Shown here piece after piece: positions 1-6,176 of a stretch of 9,347 bases of DNA. The first letter of the stretch is position 1. Every line of letters starts with the position of its first letter. Source of the DNA: Actinomycetota bacterium (GTDB lineage: Bacteria; Actinomycetota; Actinomycetes; Mycobacteriales; Mycobacteriaceae); the NCBI GenBank assembly GCA_005787665.1, contig SYAB01000395.1, forward strand, positions 1 through 9,347, in the 5' to 3' direction. The notes below the pieces were generated by a model. The model was given only the letters and a program-made list of their open reading frames with translations, did not search any database and was not told the origin of the DNA. A program made the position numbers and the translations under genes.

Positions 1-2
1 CC

Positions 3-2615
3 GGCCGGGCTCGCGCGGCCCCGTCCGCCGCCGCTGCCCCAGCGATGTCGTCGTCGACACTCACCACGACGGTGCCCCGCCGTCGCGCACCCTCCCGGGC
101 GCCGGGCGCGGCCCGGGACAGCCGTGACCGCGCGCCCGGTCCGGCGGCCGTCGCGGCGGGTACTGGTCAGCCCTCGGCCCGGGCGGTCGGGACCGATCCG
201 GTCAGCCAGTTCTTCAGTGGACTGGCGGCCTTCTTCAACAATCAGACCCCGCGGCTCAACCCGGAGCAGGTCAACCAGAATCCCGCCGGGGTGGTAACCG
301 GTTTACTCAATGCCGTCGACCCCGACAGTCCCCGACTGACGTTCACGGTGACCGGGGCGCCGGCGCACGGTTCGGCGGTGGTCGGCGCGGACGGCACGTG
401 GGCCTACACCCCGCGGCCCGATGCGCTGGTGGCCGGGATCACCGACTCGTTCCGGGTGACGGTGAGCGACGCGGCCAGCGGCTTCGCCATCCACGGTCTC
501 GCCGGTCTGCTCAACCTGCTGACCTTCGGCCTGATCGGCGAGCGCGGTGACTCCAGCACGAGCACCGTCGCGGTCACGGTGGCCGCCGTCGGGCCGGCCA
601 ATTCGCCGCCCCGTGGCAGTTATTCGACCGGAACCCCCGATCCGGTGACCGGTGCGGTGACCGGGCTGGTGACCGGGGTCGACGCTGACGGCGACCCCCT
701 GAACTACACCGCACCGCCTCAGACCGGTCGAGGTGCCGTCACGCTCGACTCGGTAAGCGGCGCCTTCCGGTACACCCCGACCACATCGGCCCGGCAGAAC
801 GCCGCCGCGCCCGGCGCCGGGCCCGCTGAGCTGCTCGACGGATTCACCGTCACCATCGCCGACGGTCGCGGTGGGATCGGCACCATCGACGTCACGGTGC
901 CGATCCTCCCCGCCGCGACCCCCGGCAACCACGCGCCGACCGGGACCGTCAGCCTCACCGGCACCGACCCGACTACCGGGGTCGTGACCGGTGCCGTGCT
1001 GGGTGCCGACGTCGACGGTGACACCCTGAGCTACAGCGGTTCGACAACCACCGGCAAGGGCGCCGTCGTGGTCTTCGGTACCGGTGCGTTCAGTTACACC
1101 CCGACCGCACTGGCCCGGCAGAATGCCGCGGCTCCCGGCGCCTTGCCCGCTGCGCTGCAGGACGTCTTCACCGTGACCATCGCCGACGGCCGCGGTGGAA
1201 TCGGCACCGTCGATGTCACGGTTCCGATCCTTCCCGCCGCGGCACCGCTGGCGCCCTTGGCGGCGTTCGCCGGCGCCGAGGGTTTCGGCGCGACGGCAAC
1301 CGGAGGCCGGGGCGGGACCGTGCTCTATGTCACCAACCTCAATGCCGACGGCCCCGGTTCGCTGCAGTGGGCCATCGACCAACCCGGCGCCAGGTACGTC
1401 CTATTCACGGTCAGCGGGATGATCGACGCCCAGATCCACCTGACCAACGGGGATGTGACGATCGCCGGGCAGACCTCGCCGGGTGGGATCACCGTCCGCG
1501 GATTCGTCACCGACGAGACGCCCTACCAGGACCAGACCGTCCGGACCCCAGATGATTTCGCGGAGAACTGGATCCTGCAGCACATCCGGATCCGGCCGGG
1601 AGCCACCGGGCCCAGCGACGACGGACTGCGGCTGCGCTACACCCGCAACGCGATCGTGGACCACGTCTCGATCGGCAACGCCACCGACGAGGCGATCGAG
1701 ATCTCCTACTCCAACAACATCACTATCCAGAACACGATCATCGCCGAGACCGTCGGGGGCCATTCCTTCTACGGCGGCGTGTTGATGAACTACTCGAACC
1801 CGACCCACGGATTCGGGTTGGACAATGTGTCGTTGCACCACAACGTGTTCAACCGGATCGAGGGCCGATTGCCGGAGGGTAGCCGCGAGTCCGCGGCCGC
1901 TGCTGGATCGTTCATGAATCTGGAACTGTCGAACAATCTCTATTGGGATCCGCGGTTCTTCATCGCGCTGGGCGTGGACACTGCCGTCGCGGGAGGCCGG
2001 CCCATCTACTGGAAACTCAACGCCGTCAACAACTTCTTCCACACCGCCAGCAGCTTCCCGTTCGGGATGTTCGATGACCAGATCCTCAACGTCGGCGGTA
2101 ACGAACTCTTCGTCAGCGGCAATCGGATGAGCCTTTACCCCGCTCGTTCGGACTACGAGTTGTTCTACTGCTGCAACGACTACCCATCGGAAACGAGTCC
2201 GAACGCCACGTCGCGCCGGGCGCAGGCCCGGACCGAACGCCACCCGTTCCCCGCCATCACCTACACGCCGACCGAGCAGTTGCGCACGGTGCTGTTGAAC
2301 ACCGCGGGTGCCTGGCCGCGCGACCCGATGGATACCCGGCTGATGCAATCGGTGGCCTCCAACACCATTGCCGGGGCGCCGCCGAACACCAACCCCGCCG
2401 GCGATGCCCTGCTGCCGGCGTACAACGGGACGGCGCCGGCGGCTCCGACCGACACCGACGGTGACGGTATGCCGGATGTGTGGGAGAGCGTCAGAGGGCT
2501 CGACCCCGCGGTCGCCAACACCAATGCGCACACGCTGTCGCCGACCGGATACAACGACCTCGAGGTCTACTTGCAGCAACTTTCGGCCGCCCGGATTGCC
2601 GGCGTGGCGCTCTGA
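3..2615 (+). CDS. Bacterial Ig/VCBS-repeat protein with C-terminal PL1-type pectate lyase-like beta-helix domain (5'-partial)
   Basis: Probably an exported surface protein that binds or cleaves an acidic polysaccharide; the substrate is unknown. The first ATG in the window is at 45, and numbering here starts from it (856 aa). The frame is open to the window edge and encodes more Ala/Pro-rich sequence. No signal peptide is visible after the ATG at 45, so the true start is probably upstream. Residues 1-55 are low-complexity Ala/Pro/Arg. Residues 67-183 form a first Ig/cadherin-like domain (NQNPAGVVTG, WAYTP, FRVTVSDAASG), and two near-identical copies follow at 186-293 and 294-401. The lyase-like part starts at about 407 with AFAGAEGFGATATGGRGG, a typical PL1 opening. 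It carries D539-H540, T547-D548-E549 and HHNVFNRIEGR (598-608), with an R608-x-P610 motif resembling the PL1 catalytic Arg motif. A calcium-loop tail, DTDGDGMPD, sits at 803-811. The family assignment is firm; catalysis and substrate are inferred. It converges on the next gene with a 1-bp gap. Confidence 0.85.
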   Translation, partial: GRARAAPSAAAAPAMSSSTLTTTVPRRRAPSRAPGAARDSRDRAPGPAAVAAGTGQPSARAVGTDPVSQFFSGLAAFFNNQTPRLNPEQVNQNPAGVVTGLLNAVDPDSPRLTFTVTGAPAHGSAVVGADGTWAYTPRPDALVAGITDSFRVTVSDAASGFAIHGLAGLLNLLTFGLIGERGDSSTSTVAVTVAAVGPANSPPRGSYSTGTPDPVTGAVTGLVTGVDADGDPLNYTAPPQTGRGAVTLDSVSGAFRYTPTTSARQNAAAPGAGPAELLDGFTVTIADGRGGIGTIDVTVPILPAATPGNHAPTGTVSLTGTDPTTGVVTGAVLGADVDGDTLSYSGSTTTGKGAVVVFGTGAFSYTPTALARQNAAAPGALPAALQDVFTVTIADGRGGIGTVDVTVPILPAAAPLAPLAAFAGAEGFGATATGGRGGTVLYVTNLNADGPGSLQWAIDQPGARYVLFTVSGMIDAQIHLTNGDVTIAGQTSPGGITVRGFVTDETPYQDQTVRTPDDFAENWILQHIRIRPGATGPSDDGLRLRYTRNAIVDHVSIGNATDEAIEISYSNNITIQNTIIAETVGGHSFYGGVLMNYSNPTHGFGLDNVSLHHNVFNRIEGRLPEGSRESAAAAGSFMNLELSNNLYWDPRFFIALGVDTAVAGGRPIYWKLNAVNNFFHTASSFPFGMFDDQILNVGGNELFVSGNRMSLYPARSDYELFYCCNDYPSETSPNATSRRAQARTERHPFPAITYTPTEQLRTVLLNTAGAWPRDPMDTRLMQSVASNTIAGAPPNTNPAGDALLPAYNGTAPAAPTDTDGDGMPDVWESVRGLDPAVANTNAHTLSPTGYNDLEVYLQQLSAARIAGVAL
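600..1247 (+). repeat. Two-copy 324-bp in-frame tandem repeat (Ig/VCBS-like domains)
   Basis: Copies at about 600-923 and 924-1247 encode 108-residue domains. Both begin with P-x-x-G-x-x-S/T and DADGD/DVDGD loops, continue through ARQNAAAPGA, and end with FTVTIADGRGGIGT followed by DVTVPILPAA. The offset of 324 bp is exact: the GCC of the IADG motif is at 858 and again at 1182. In the best-matched 75 bp (843-917 against 1167-1241) I count 7 differences. Six are synonymous and one is Ile to Val. This pattern suggests an older duplication kept under protein-level constraint rather than a fresh duplication. Confidence 0.85.
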
Positions 2616-2616
2616 G

Positions 2617-3195
2617 TCACCCCGCCCCGCGCGCGATGCCCCGGGAAACGCCGATTGCGACGGCCACTGCGCCGAACGACCCCAACGCCACCCAACCCCA
2701 CGGCTGGAACCAGGGCCGGGAAGGCAGCGTCGCGGTGCGACTGGGCACAGCGACGAAATGATCGACTGTCGAATCGCCGCTGCTGCAGGTGATCTCGACG
2801 TCGGCCGGATCGGCGCCCGTGTTCGCCCAGCCCGCGATCGCCACCACTTGCTGGCCGCTGCTCAGGATTCCGCTCAGCGAGGGATCGATCTGCACCGGCC
2901 AGTCCAGGTCGACCGATCGGCCGTCCGCGGTGGCCCGGCAGTCCCCGGTGGTGGTTCCGGCGATGCTCACCAGGTCGGTGCCCACCAGGAAGGCGACCAG
3001 GATCTGCTCCGGCGGCACCGTCACGGTGGTCGCTTCCCCCAGCGGTGTGTCCCCGGCCGCGTTCCAGGCAGCGGTGAGATCCTCGACGCCGTCCGGCCGG
3101 TCAAGGGCGCTGCCGGCGAGGAATGTGGCCACCCACCCCAACACCGCGGCGATGATGGCGCCGAGACCCCAGCTGAGCAACTTGCCGCCCGTCAC
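2617..3195 (-). CDS. Small two-TM membrane protein with an extracytoplasmic domain, function unknown
   Basis: This 192-aa protein starts at GTG 3195-3193. Hydrophobic segments at about 8-28 and 166-186 flank a 135-residue hydrophilic domain that is likely outside the cytoplasm. The domain contains only two cysteines, C86 (TGDCRA) and C137 (ITCSS), which could form a disulfide. The short C-terminus is basic (SRGIARGAG). I do not recognise a family; it resembles uncharacterised mycobacterial membrane proteins. No Shine-Dalgarno precedes the GTG, but a TANNNT -10 element (TAGCCT) lies 7 nt upstream on this strand, so the transcript may be leaderless. It is divergent from the DsbA-like gene with 32 bp between the start codons. 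Its stop lies 1 bp from the stop of the lyase-like gene. The length, coding bias and clean two-TM layout make it a real gene; any function would be a guess. Confidence 0.72.
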   Translation of the reverse strand: MTGGKLLSWGLGAIIAAVLGWVATFLAGSALDRPDGVEDLTAAWNAAGDTPLGEATTVTVPPEQILVAFLVGTDLVSIAGTTTGDCRATADGRSVDLDWPVQIDPSLSGILSSGQQVVAIAGWANTGADPADVEITCSSGDSTVDHFVAVPSRTATLPSRPWFQPWGWVALGSFGAVAVAIGVSRGIARGAG

Positions 3196-3200
3196 CGCGC

Positions 3201-3222
3201 CAAGGCTAGACGGTTAGCCTTG
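3201..3222. promoter_or_regulatory. Perfect 8-bp-arm palindrome with symmetrical divergent -10 elements
   Basis: CAAGGCTA (3201-3208), a 6-bp spacer GACGGT, then TAGCCTTG (3215-3222) form a perfect inverted repeat. It lies in the 32-bp gap between the GTG at 3195 (-) and the ATG at 3228 (+). On each strand the arm contains TAGCCT, which fits the mycobacterial -10 pattern TANNNT, and in both directions exactly 7 nt separate it from the start codon. Neither gene has a Shine-Dalgarno. I infer overlapping divergent promoters for leaderless mRNAs. The symmetry could also be an operator; the arms loosely resemble DtxR/IdeR-type half sites but do not fit the 19-bp iron box. Confidence 0.55.
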
Positions 3223-3227
3223 CACTC

Positions 3228-3854
3228 ATGGACATCGTCGAGGTCTTCGCCGACGTGCTGTGCCCGTTCACTCACGTGGGACTGCACACCCTGATCGACC
3301 GGCGTGCCGAGCGTGGTCTGGACGAACCCCGGCTGCGGATCCGGGCCTGGCCGCTGGAACTCGTCAACGGCAAGCCGCTCGATCCCGGCCACATCGCCGC
3401 CGAGATCGTCGCCCTCCGGGCGTCGGTACGCCCGGATCTGTTCGCCGGCTTCACGGTCGACACCTTCCCGAGCACCTCGATGACCGCGTTCGCCTTGACC
3501 GCCGCCGCCGAGCGCTCCGGTGACCCGGTGCTGGCGGAGCGGGTCGGTATGGCCGTGCGGGACGCCGTCTTCGAGCACGGCCTCGACATCGGCCGTCCAG
3601 AGGTGGTCGCGGAGATCGCCGCGCAGTTCGGCCTGCGACCACTGGACGCCGCAGCCACTGACGCCGCCGTGCGCTCCGACTGGGCGGAGGGCAAGGAGCG
3701 CGGGGTCGTCGGCTCGCCGCATTTCTTCACTGAAGGGGGCGGCAACTGGTTCTGCCCCGCGCTGGCGATCAGCCGCGACGACGTCGGCAACTTCATCGTC
3801 GCCTGGAAAGAGGGCAACGAGGCGTTCCTGGGCAGCGTTTTCGGCGATGGGTGA
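3228..3854 (+). CDS. DsbA-family thioredoxin-fold oxidoreductase (FrnE/2-hydroxychromene-2-carboxylate isomerase-like)
   Basis: This 208-aa protein has the DsbA-type layout: a beta strand running into the active site at DVLCPFTHVG (9-18), a helical insertion, and the cis-proline loop GVVGSPHFF (159-167). The active site is C12-P-F-T15, not CxxC, so only one active-site cysteine is present. A second cysteine, C176 (WFCPAL), lies near the C-terminus. There is no signal peptide, so it should be cytoplasmic. A single-Cys thioredoxin fold would suit mycothiol/glutathione-transferase, isomerase or monothiol redox chemistry better than classical disulfide formation; that is inferred from the family. 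ATG 3228 directly follows the palindrome and is probably a leaderless start. The stop overlaps the start of the ferritin/VIT gene by 8 nt, so the two should be translated together. Confidence 0.85.
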   Translation: MDIVEVFADVLCPFTHVGLHTLIDRRAERGLDEPRLRIRAWPLELVNGKPLDPGHIAAEIVALRASVRPDLFAGFTVDTFPSTSMTAFALTAAAERSGDPVLAERVGMAVRDAVFEHGLDIGRPEVVAEIAAQFGLRPLDAAATDAAVRSDWAEGKERGVVGSPHFFTEGGGNWFCPALAISRDDVGNFIVAWKEGNEAFLGSVFGDG

Positions 3855-4920
3855 GCACCCGCCGAGCGATGGAGATCTGCGGCGCTGGCGCCGCCACCTC
3901 GCCAACGAGCGCGCCGAAGCCGCCGTCTACCGCGATCTGGCGCTGAAATACGACGGCGAGGAGCGCGAGATCCTGGCCGCCATCGCCGCCGCCGAGGAGC
4001 GTCACGAGCAGCACTGGCTGAACCTGCTGGGCGAGCGGGTCGGCGATCCGGTCCGGGCCGACTTCGGCACCCGGGCACTGGCATTCATGGCGCGACATTT
4101 CGGGTCGGTGTTCGTACTGGCACTGGTCCAGCGGTTCGAGGCCCGGGCCAGCTATGACAGCGACGACGATGCGACCGCGACCATGGCGGCTGATGAGCAG
4201 ATTCACGAGGAGGTGATTCGGGCGCTGGCCGCCGGTGGCCGCGACCGGCTGTCGGGCAGCTTCCGGGCCGCGGTCTTCGGTGCCAACGACGGACTGGTCA
4301 GCAACCTGGCGCTGATCCTCGGTGTCAGCGCCAGCGGGGTGTCCACGCATACCGTCCTGGTCACCGGACTGGCCGGGTTGCTGGCCGGCGCGTTGTCCAT
4401 GGGCGCCGGCGAGTACGTGTCGGTCAGTTCACAGCGCGAGTTGCTGGAGGCCTCGGCGCCGAGCCCTCACGTCGACACCGCGCTCACCCAACTCGACGTG
4501 GACGCCAACGAGCTGGAACTCGTCTACCGGGCGCGGGGGATGAGCGCCGATGAAGCCGCAGCGCACGCCGCGGGAGTACTGCGGGCCGCCGGCTCCGGCG
4601 CCGAGACGGCGGCCGGGCCCGGTACCGACCGCCATGAGGCGATCGGCACCGGCCTGGGAGCGGCGGTGTCCAGCTTCCTGTTCTTCGCCACCGGAGCCGT
4701 CATCCCGGTGCTGCCCTACCTTTTCGGCCTCAGTGGGACGACGGCGGTCGTCGTCGCGGCCGCACTGGTGGGCATCGCGCTGTTGGCAACCGGGGTGTTC
4801 GTCGGACTGCTCTCCGGTGCGCCACCGATGCGACGAGCATTGCGTCAGTTGGTGATCGGCTACGGTGCGGCCGCCATCACCTATCTGTTGGGGCTGCTCG
4901 TCGGCGGCGGCGTGGGCTAG
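3847..4920 (+). CDS. Ferritin-like/VIT1-CCC1 fusion membrane iron transporter (MbfA-type)
   Basis: 357 aa if ATG 3847 is used; the frame stays open upstream, but that part lies over the DsbA-like gene and looks non-coding. Residues 15-130 form a ferritin-like (rubrerythrin-type) helical domain. Candidate di-iron ligands are E21/E24, E50-x-x-H53 (EERH), E98 and E117-x-x-H120 (EQIH). Residues 139-357 are the VIT1/CCC1 transporter. They include GANDGLVSN (145-153), SMGAGEYVSV (184-193), a cytoplasmic helical loop (about 200-250) and three terminal hydrophobic segments (about 263-287, 292-316, 335-355). In the rhizobial MbfA family the ferritin domain senses or supplies Fe(II) and the VIT part exports it across the inner membrane, protecting from iron and peroxide stress. 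The same role is inferred here. The start overlaps the previous gene by 8 nt and has no good Shine-Dalgarno, as expected for translational coupling. Its TAG shares the CTAG tetramer with the opposing gene. Confidence 0.9.
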   Translation: MGEHPPSDGDLRRWRRHLANERAEAAVYRDLALKYDGEEREILAAIAAAEERHEQHWLNLLGERVGDPVRADFGTRALAFMARHFGSVFVLALVQRFEARASYDSDDDATATMAADEQIHEEVIRALAAGGRDRLSGSFRAAVFGANDGLVSNLALILGVSASGVSTHTVLVTGLAGLLAGALSMGAGEYVSVSSQRELLEASAPSPHVDTALTQLDVDANELELVYRARGMSADEAAAHAAGVLRAAGSGAETAAGPGTDRHEAIGTGLGAAVSSFLFFATGAVIPVLPYLFGLSGTTAVVVAAALVGIALLATGVFVGLLSGAPPMRRALRQLVIGYGAAAITYLLGLLVGGGVG

Positions 4921-5123
4921 CCGGTCTTCTTCAGGGTCGAGATCTTGAACGGCAGGTAGGCGGGGCAGACCCCGACGAAACTCGTGAGGACGAGGACGGC
5001 GGCGATGACCCCGAGTACGACGGCCAGCGGTCCGGAGATCACGTGGGTCAGATACAGCACCAGGACGGCGACGGCAGCCAGGATGCGGATGGTCCGGTCG
5101 GCCGATCCCATGTTCTTGGTCAT
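4917..5123 (-). CDS. DUF2892 / YgaP-like two-TM membrane protein
   Basis: This 68-aa protein has hydrophobic helices at about 11-28 and 32-51, followed by GVCPAYLPFKI. The G-x-CP motif (C53) after the second helix is typical of the DUF2892 family, the membrane part of the rhodanese YgaP. No rhodanese domain is present, so this is the stand-alone form, whose function is not established; the family may relate to sulfur handling or may be a small membrane accessory. The start at ATG 5123 is preceded by a CAGGA-like Shine-Dalgarno; an in-frame ATG at codon 5 is an alternative. The gene lies 15 nt after the lytic transglycosylase gene on the same strand and is probably co-transcribed with it. Its TAG overlaps the TAG of the convergent iron transporter gene through a shared CTAG at 4917-4920. 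Confidence 0.85.
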   Translation of the reverse strand: MTKNMGSADRTIRILAAVAVLVLYLTHVISGPLAVVLGVIAAVLVLTSFVGVCPAYLPFKISTLKKTG

Positions 5124-5138
5124 CTCGAATCCTGTCGG

Positions 5139-6053
5139 CTACTGCGGGTGGGTCGAAAGATACTCCCCGACGGGAATTCTCGTCGGCTGGTCGTAGCCGA
5201 TGGGCAGCAGCACATCCCCGGCGGTGGTGTAGTAGTAGACGTCCCATCGGTAGTAGCCGGCGAATGCGCCGGGATCCTCGGCCAGGATCGCTGCGTAGTC
5301 GTTGACGGCGCGGACGTACTGGCTTGCGTGGTTGTAAGCCCAGATCGCCCCATCGCGGTCGGTGGCGAATCCACTGGCGTCCAGGTAGCGCGCCGCCGAC
5401 ATGATGGCGTCGCGTGGGGAGTTCACATCGCCGTTACCGTAGGCGGCCCAGGTCTGCGGCATGAACTGCATCGGGCCCTGCGCCCCGTCCATGCTGACCC
5501 CGGCGATACTGCCGAACCGGGTTTCGATCAGGTTGATCGCCGCCAGATAATTCCATCCCACGCCCGTCGCGGCCTCGGCCTCGCGGTAGTAGCCGAGGAG
5601 TTGCTCGGCCGGGGCCGGCGGCACGATCCGCCAGGCGGGCAGGGTGTCGCGAACCGGTGACATCGCGGTCAACTGCCGGCGGGCGTCGACGTTGCGGTCG
5701 TAGGTGGCGATCAGATTCGGCGGGATCTTCGGCCGGATGATCGGGTCCCATGCCGGGTTGCGGCCGATGGCCCGGTAGGCGGCCTGCTGGCGGCGGGCGG
5801 CGGCGATCATGGCCGGTTCCGGCGTTGCCGGATCGCGCAGGGCGAGTTCGTCGGCGATCAGGTCCTCGCCGATCTGGGCGGGGTCGGCCGCCAGTCTCGG
5901 TTGGGCGCCGGTGGGCTGGGACGGTGCATCGTCCATCTTGGTGATGGGCGCGGCGGGCGCCTCAACCGGCGGGGCCTGCCGAGAGCAGCCGGCCAGGGCC
6001 AGGGCCAGCACGGCGAATGCCAGCCACGCTGCGCTCACCCGGTTGGTGCTCAC
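5139..6053 (-). CDS. Lytic transglycosylase lipoprotein (SLT/GH23-like domain)
   Basis: 304 aa. It begins with a lipoprotein signal peptide: hydrophobic 8-21 and lipobox L20-A-G-C23. The mature protein would be lipid-anchored at C23 on the outer face of the membrane. A Pro/Ala-rich linker (24-60) leads to a helical segment (60-150). The SLT-type muramidase domain follows from about 152 with AAINLIETRFGSIAG, where E177 is the predicted catalytic acid. Next come GAQGPMQFMPQTW (190-202), the hallmark of GH23 transglycosylases, and AARYLDASGF. The YNHASQYV segment and Tyr-rich C-terminus fit the substrate groove. The protein should cleave the MurNAc-GlcNAc bond of peptidoglycan in wall remodelling. 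The start is GTG 6053, supported by a strong AGGAGGT at 6064-6058. It is followed after 15 nt by the DUF2892 gene and is divergent from the GAP-family gene. Confidence 0.92.
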   Translation of the reverse strand: MSTNRVSAAWLAFAVLALALAGCSRQAPPVEAPAAPITKMDDAPSQPTGAQPRLAADPAQIGEDLIADELALRDPATPEPAMIAAARRQQAAYRAIGRNPAWDPIIRPKIPPNLIATYDRNVDARRQLTAMSPVRDTLPAWRIVPPAPAEQLLGYYREAEAATGVGWNYLAAINLIETRFGSIAGVSMDGAQGPMQFMPQTWAAYGNGDVNSPRDAIMSAARYLDASGFATDRDGAIWAYNHASQYVRAVNDYAAILAEDPGAFAGYYRWDVYYYTTAGDVLLPIGYDQPTRIPVGEYLSTHPQ

Positions 6054-6057
6054 GGCG

Positions 6058-6064
6058 ACCTCCT
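6058..6064 (-). promoter_or_regulatory. Strong Shine-Dalgarno for the lytic transglycosylase
   Basis: AGGAGGT on the minus strand lies 4 nt upstream of the GTG at 6053. It is the best ribosome binding site on the minus strand of the window and fixes the unusual GTG start. Confidence 0.8.
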
Positions 6065-6176
6065 GCGGTCCGTGCGGACAGCCCGGACCCGTTTAACGGC
6101 ATCTGTGCATAGCAACCTAGCGAAGGGTGGGCCTGGGGCCGACGGCACCGCGCCGAAGTCACTAAGGTGACCCGCG
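6065..6176. promoter_or_regulatory. Divergent control region between the transglycosylase and GAP-family genes
   Basis: This stretch contains three short perfect palindromes: GTCCG-TG-CGGAC (6068-6079), CCGTT-T-AACGG (6089-6099) and GTCAC-TAAG-GTGAC (6158-6171). The last ends 5 nt before the ATG at 6177. It includes TAAGGT (6163-6168), which could act as a TANNNT -10 for a leaderless start, or its AAGGTGA could serve as a Shine-Dalgarno. No convincing -35/-10 pair is visible for the minus-strand gene. Which palindrome, if any, is an operator cannot be told from sequence alone. Confidence 0.4.

Noticed and set aside
303..2579. Long minus-strand open frames (359 and 392 aa) opposite the Ig/pectate-lyase gene
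   Set aside because: Their translations are Arg/Gly/Val-rich with no domain or membrane pattern. They are antisense shadows produced by high GC and strong third-position bias of the plus-strand gene.
3201..3222. Reading the palindrome as a canonical IdeR iron box
   Set aside because: The arms are separated by 6 bp and do not align with the 19-bp TWAGGTWAGSCTWACCTWA pattern; only the half-sites look similar. Left as an open operator candidate.
2368..3294. 308-aa plus-strand open frame bridging the lyase end and the minus-strand membrane protein
   Set aside because: It is Arg/Pro-rich, crosses three well-supported genes and has no recognisable feature. The minus-strand two-TM protein explains 2617-3195 better.
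3520..3846. N-terminal 109-residue extension of the iron transporter from the ATG at 3520
   Set aside because: This part is Ser/Arg/Pro-rich out-of-frame reading of the DsbA-like gene. The ferritin-like domain begins right after the internal ATG at 3847.
3192..4350. Minus-strand open frames of 237, 270 and 185 aa opposite the DsbA-like and iron transporter genes
   Set aside because: Low-complexity Arg/Ala/Gly translations without motifs, opposite strongly supported genes.
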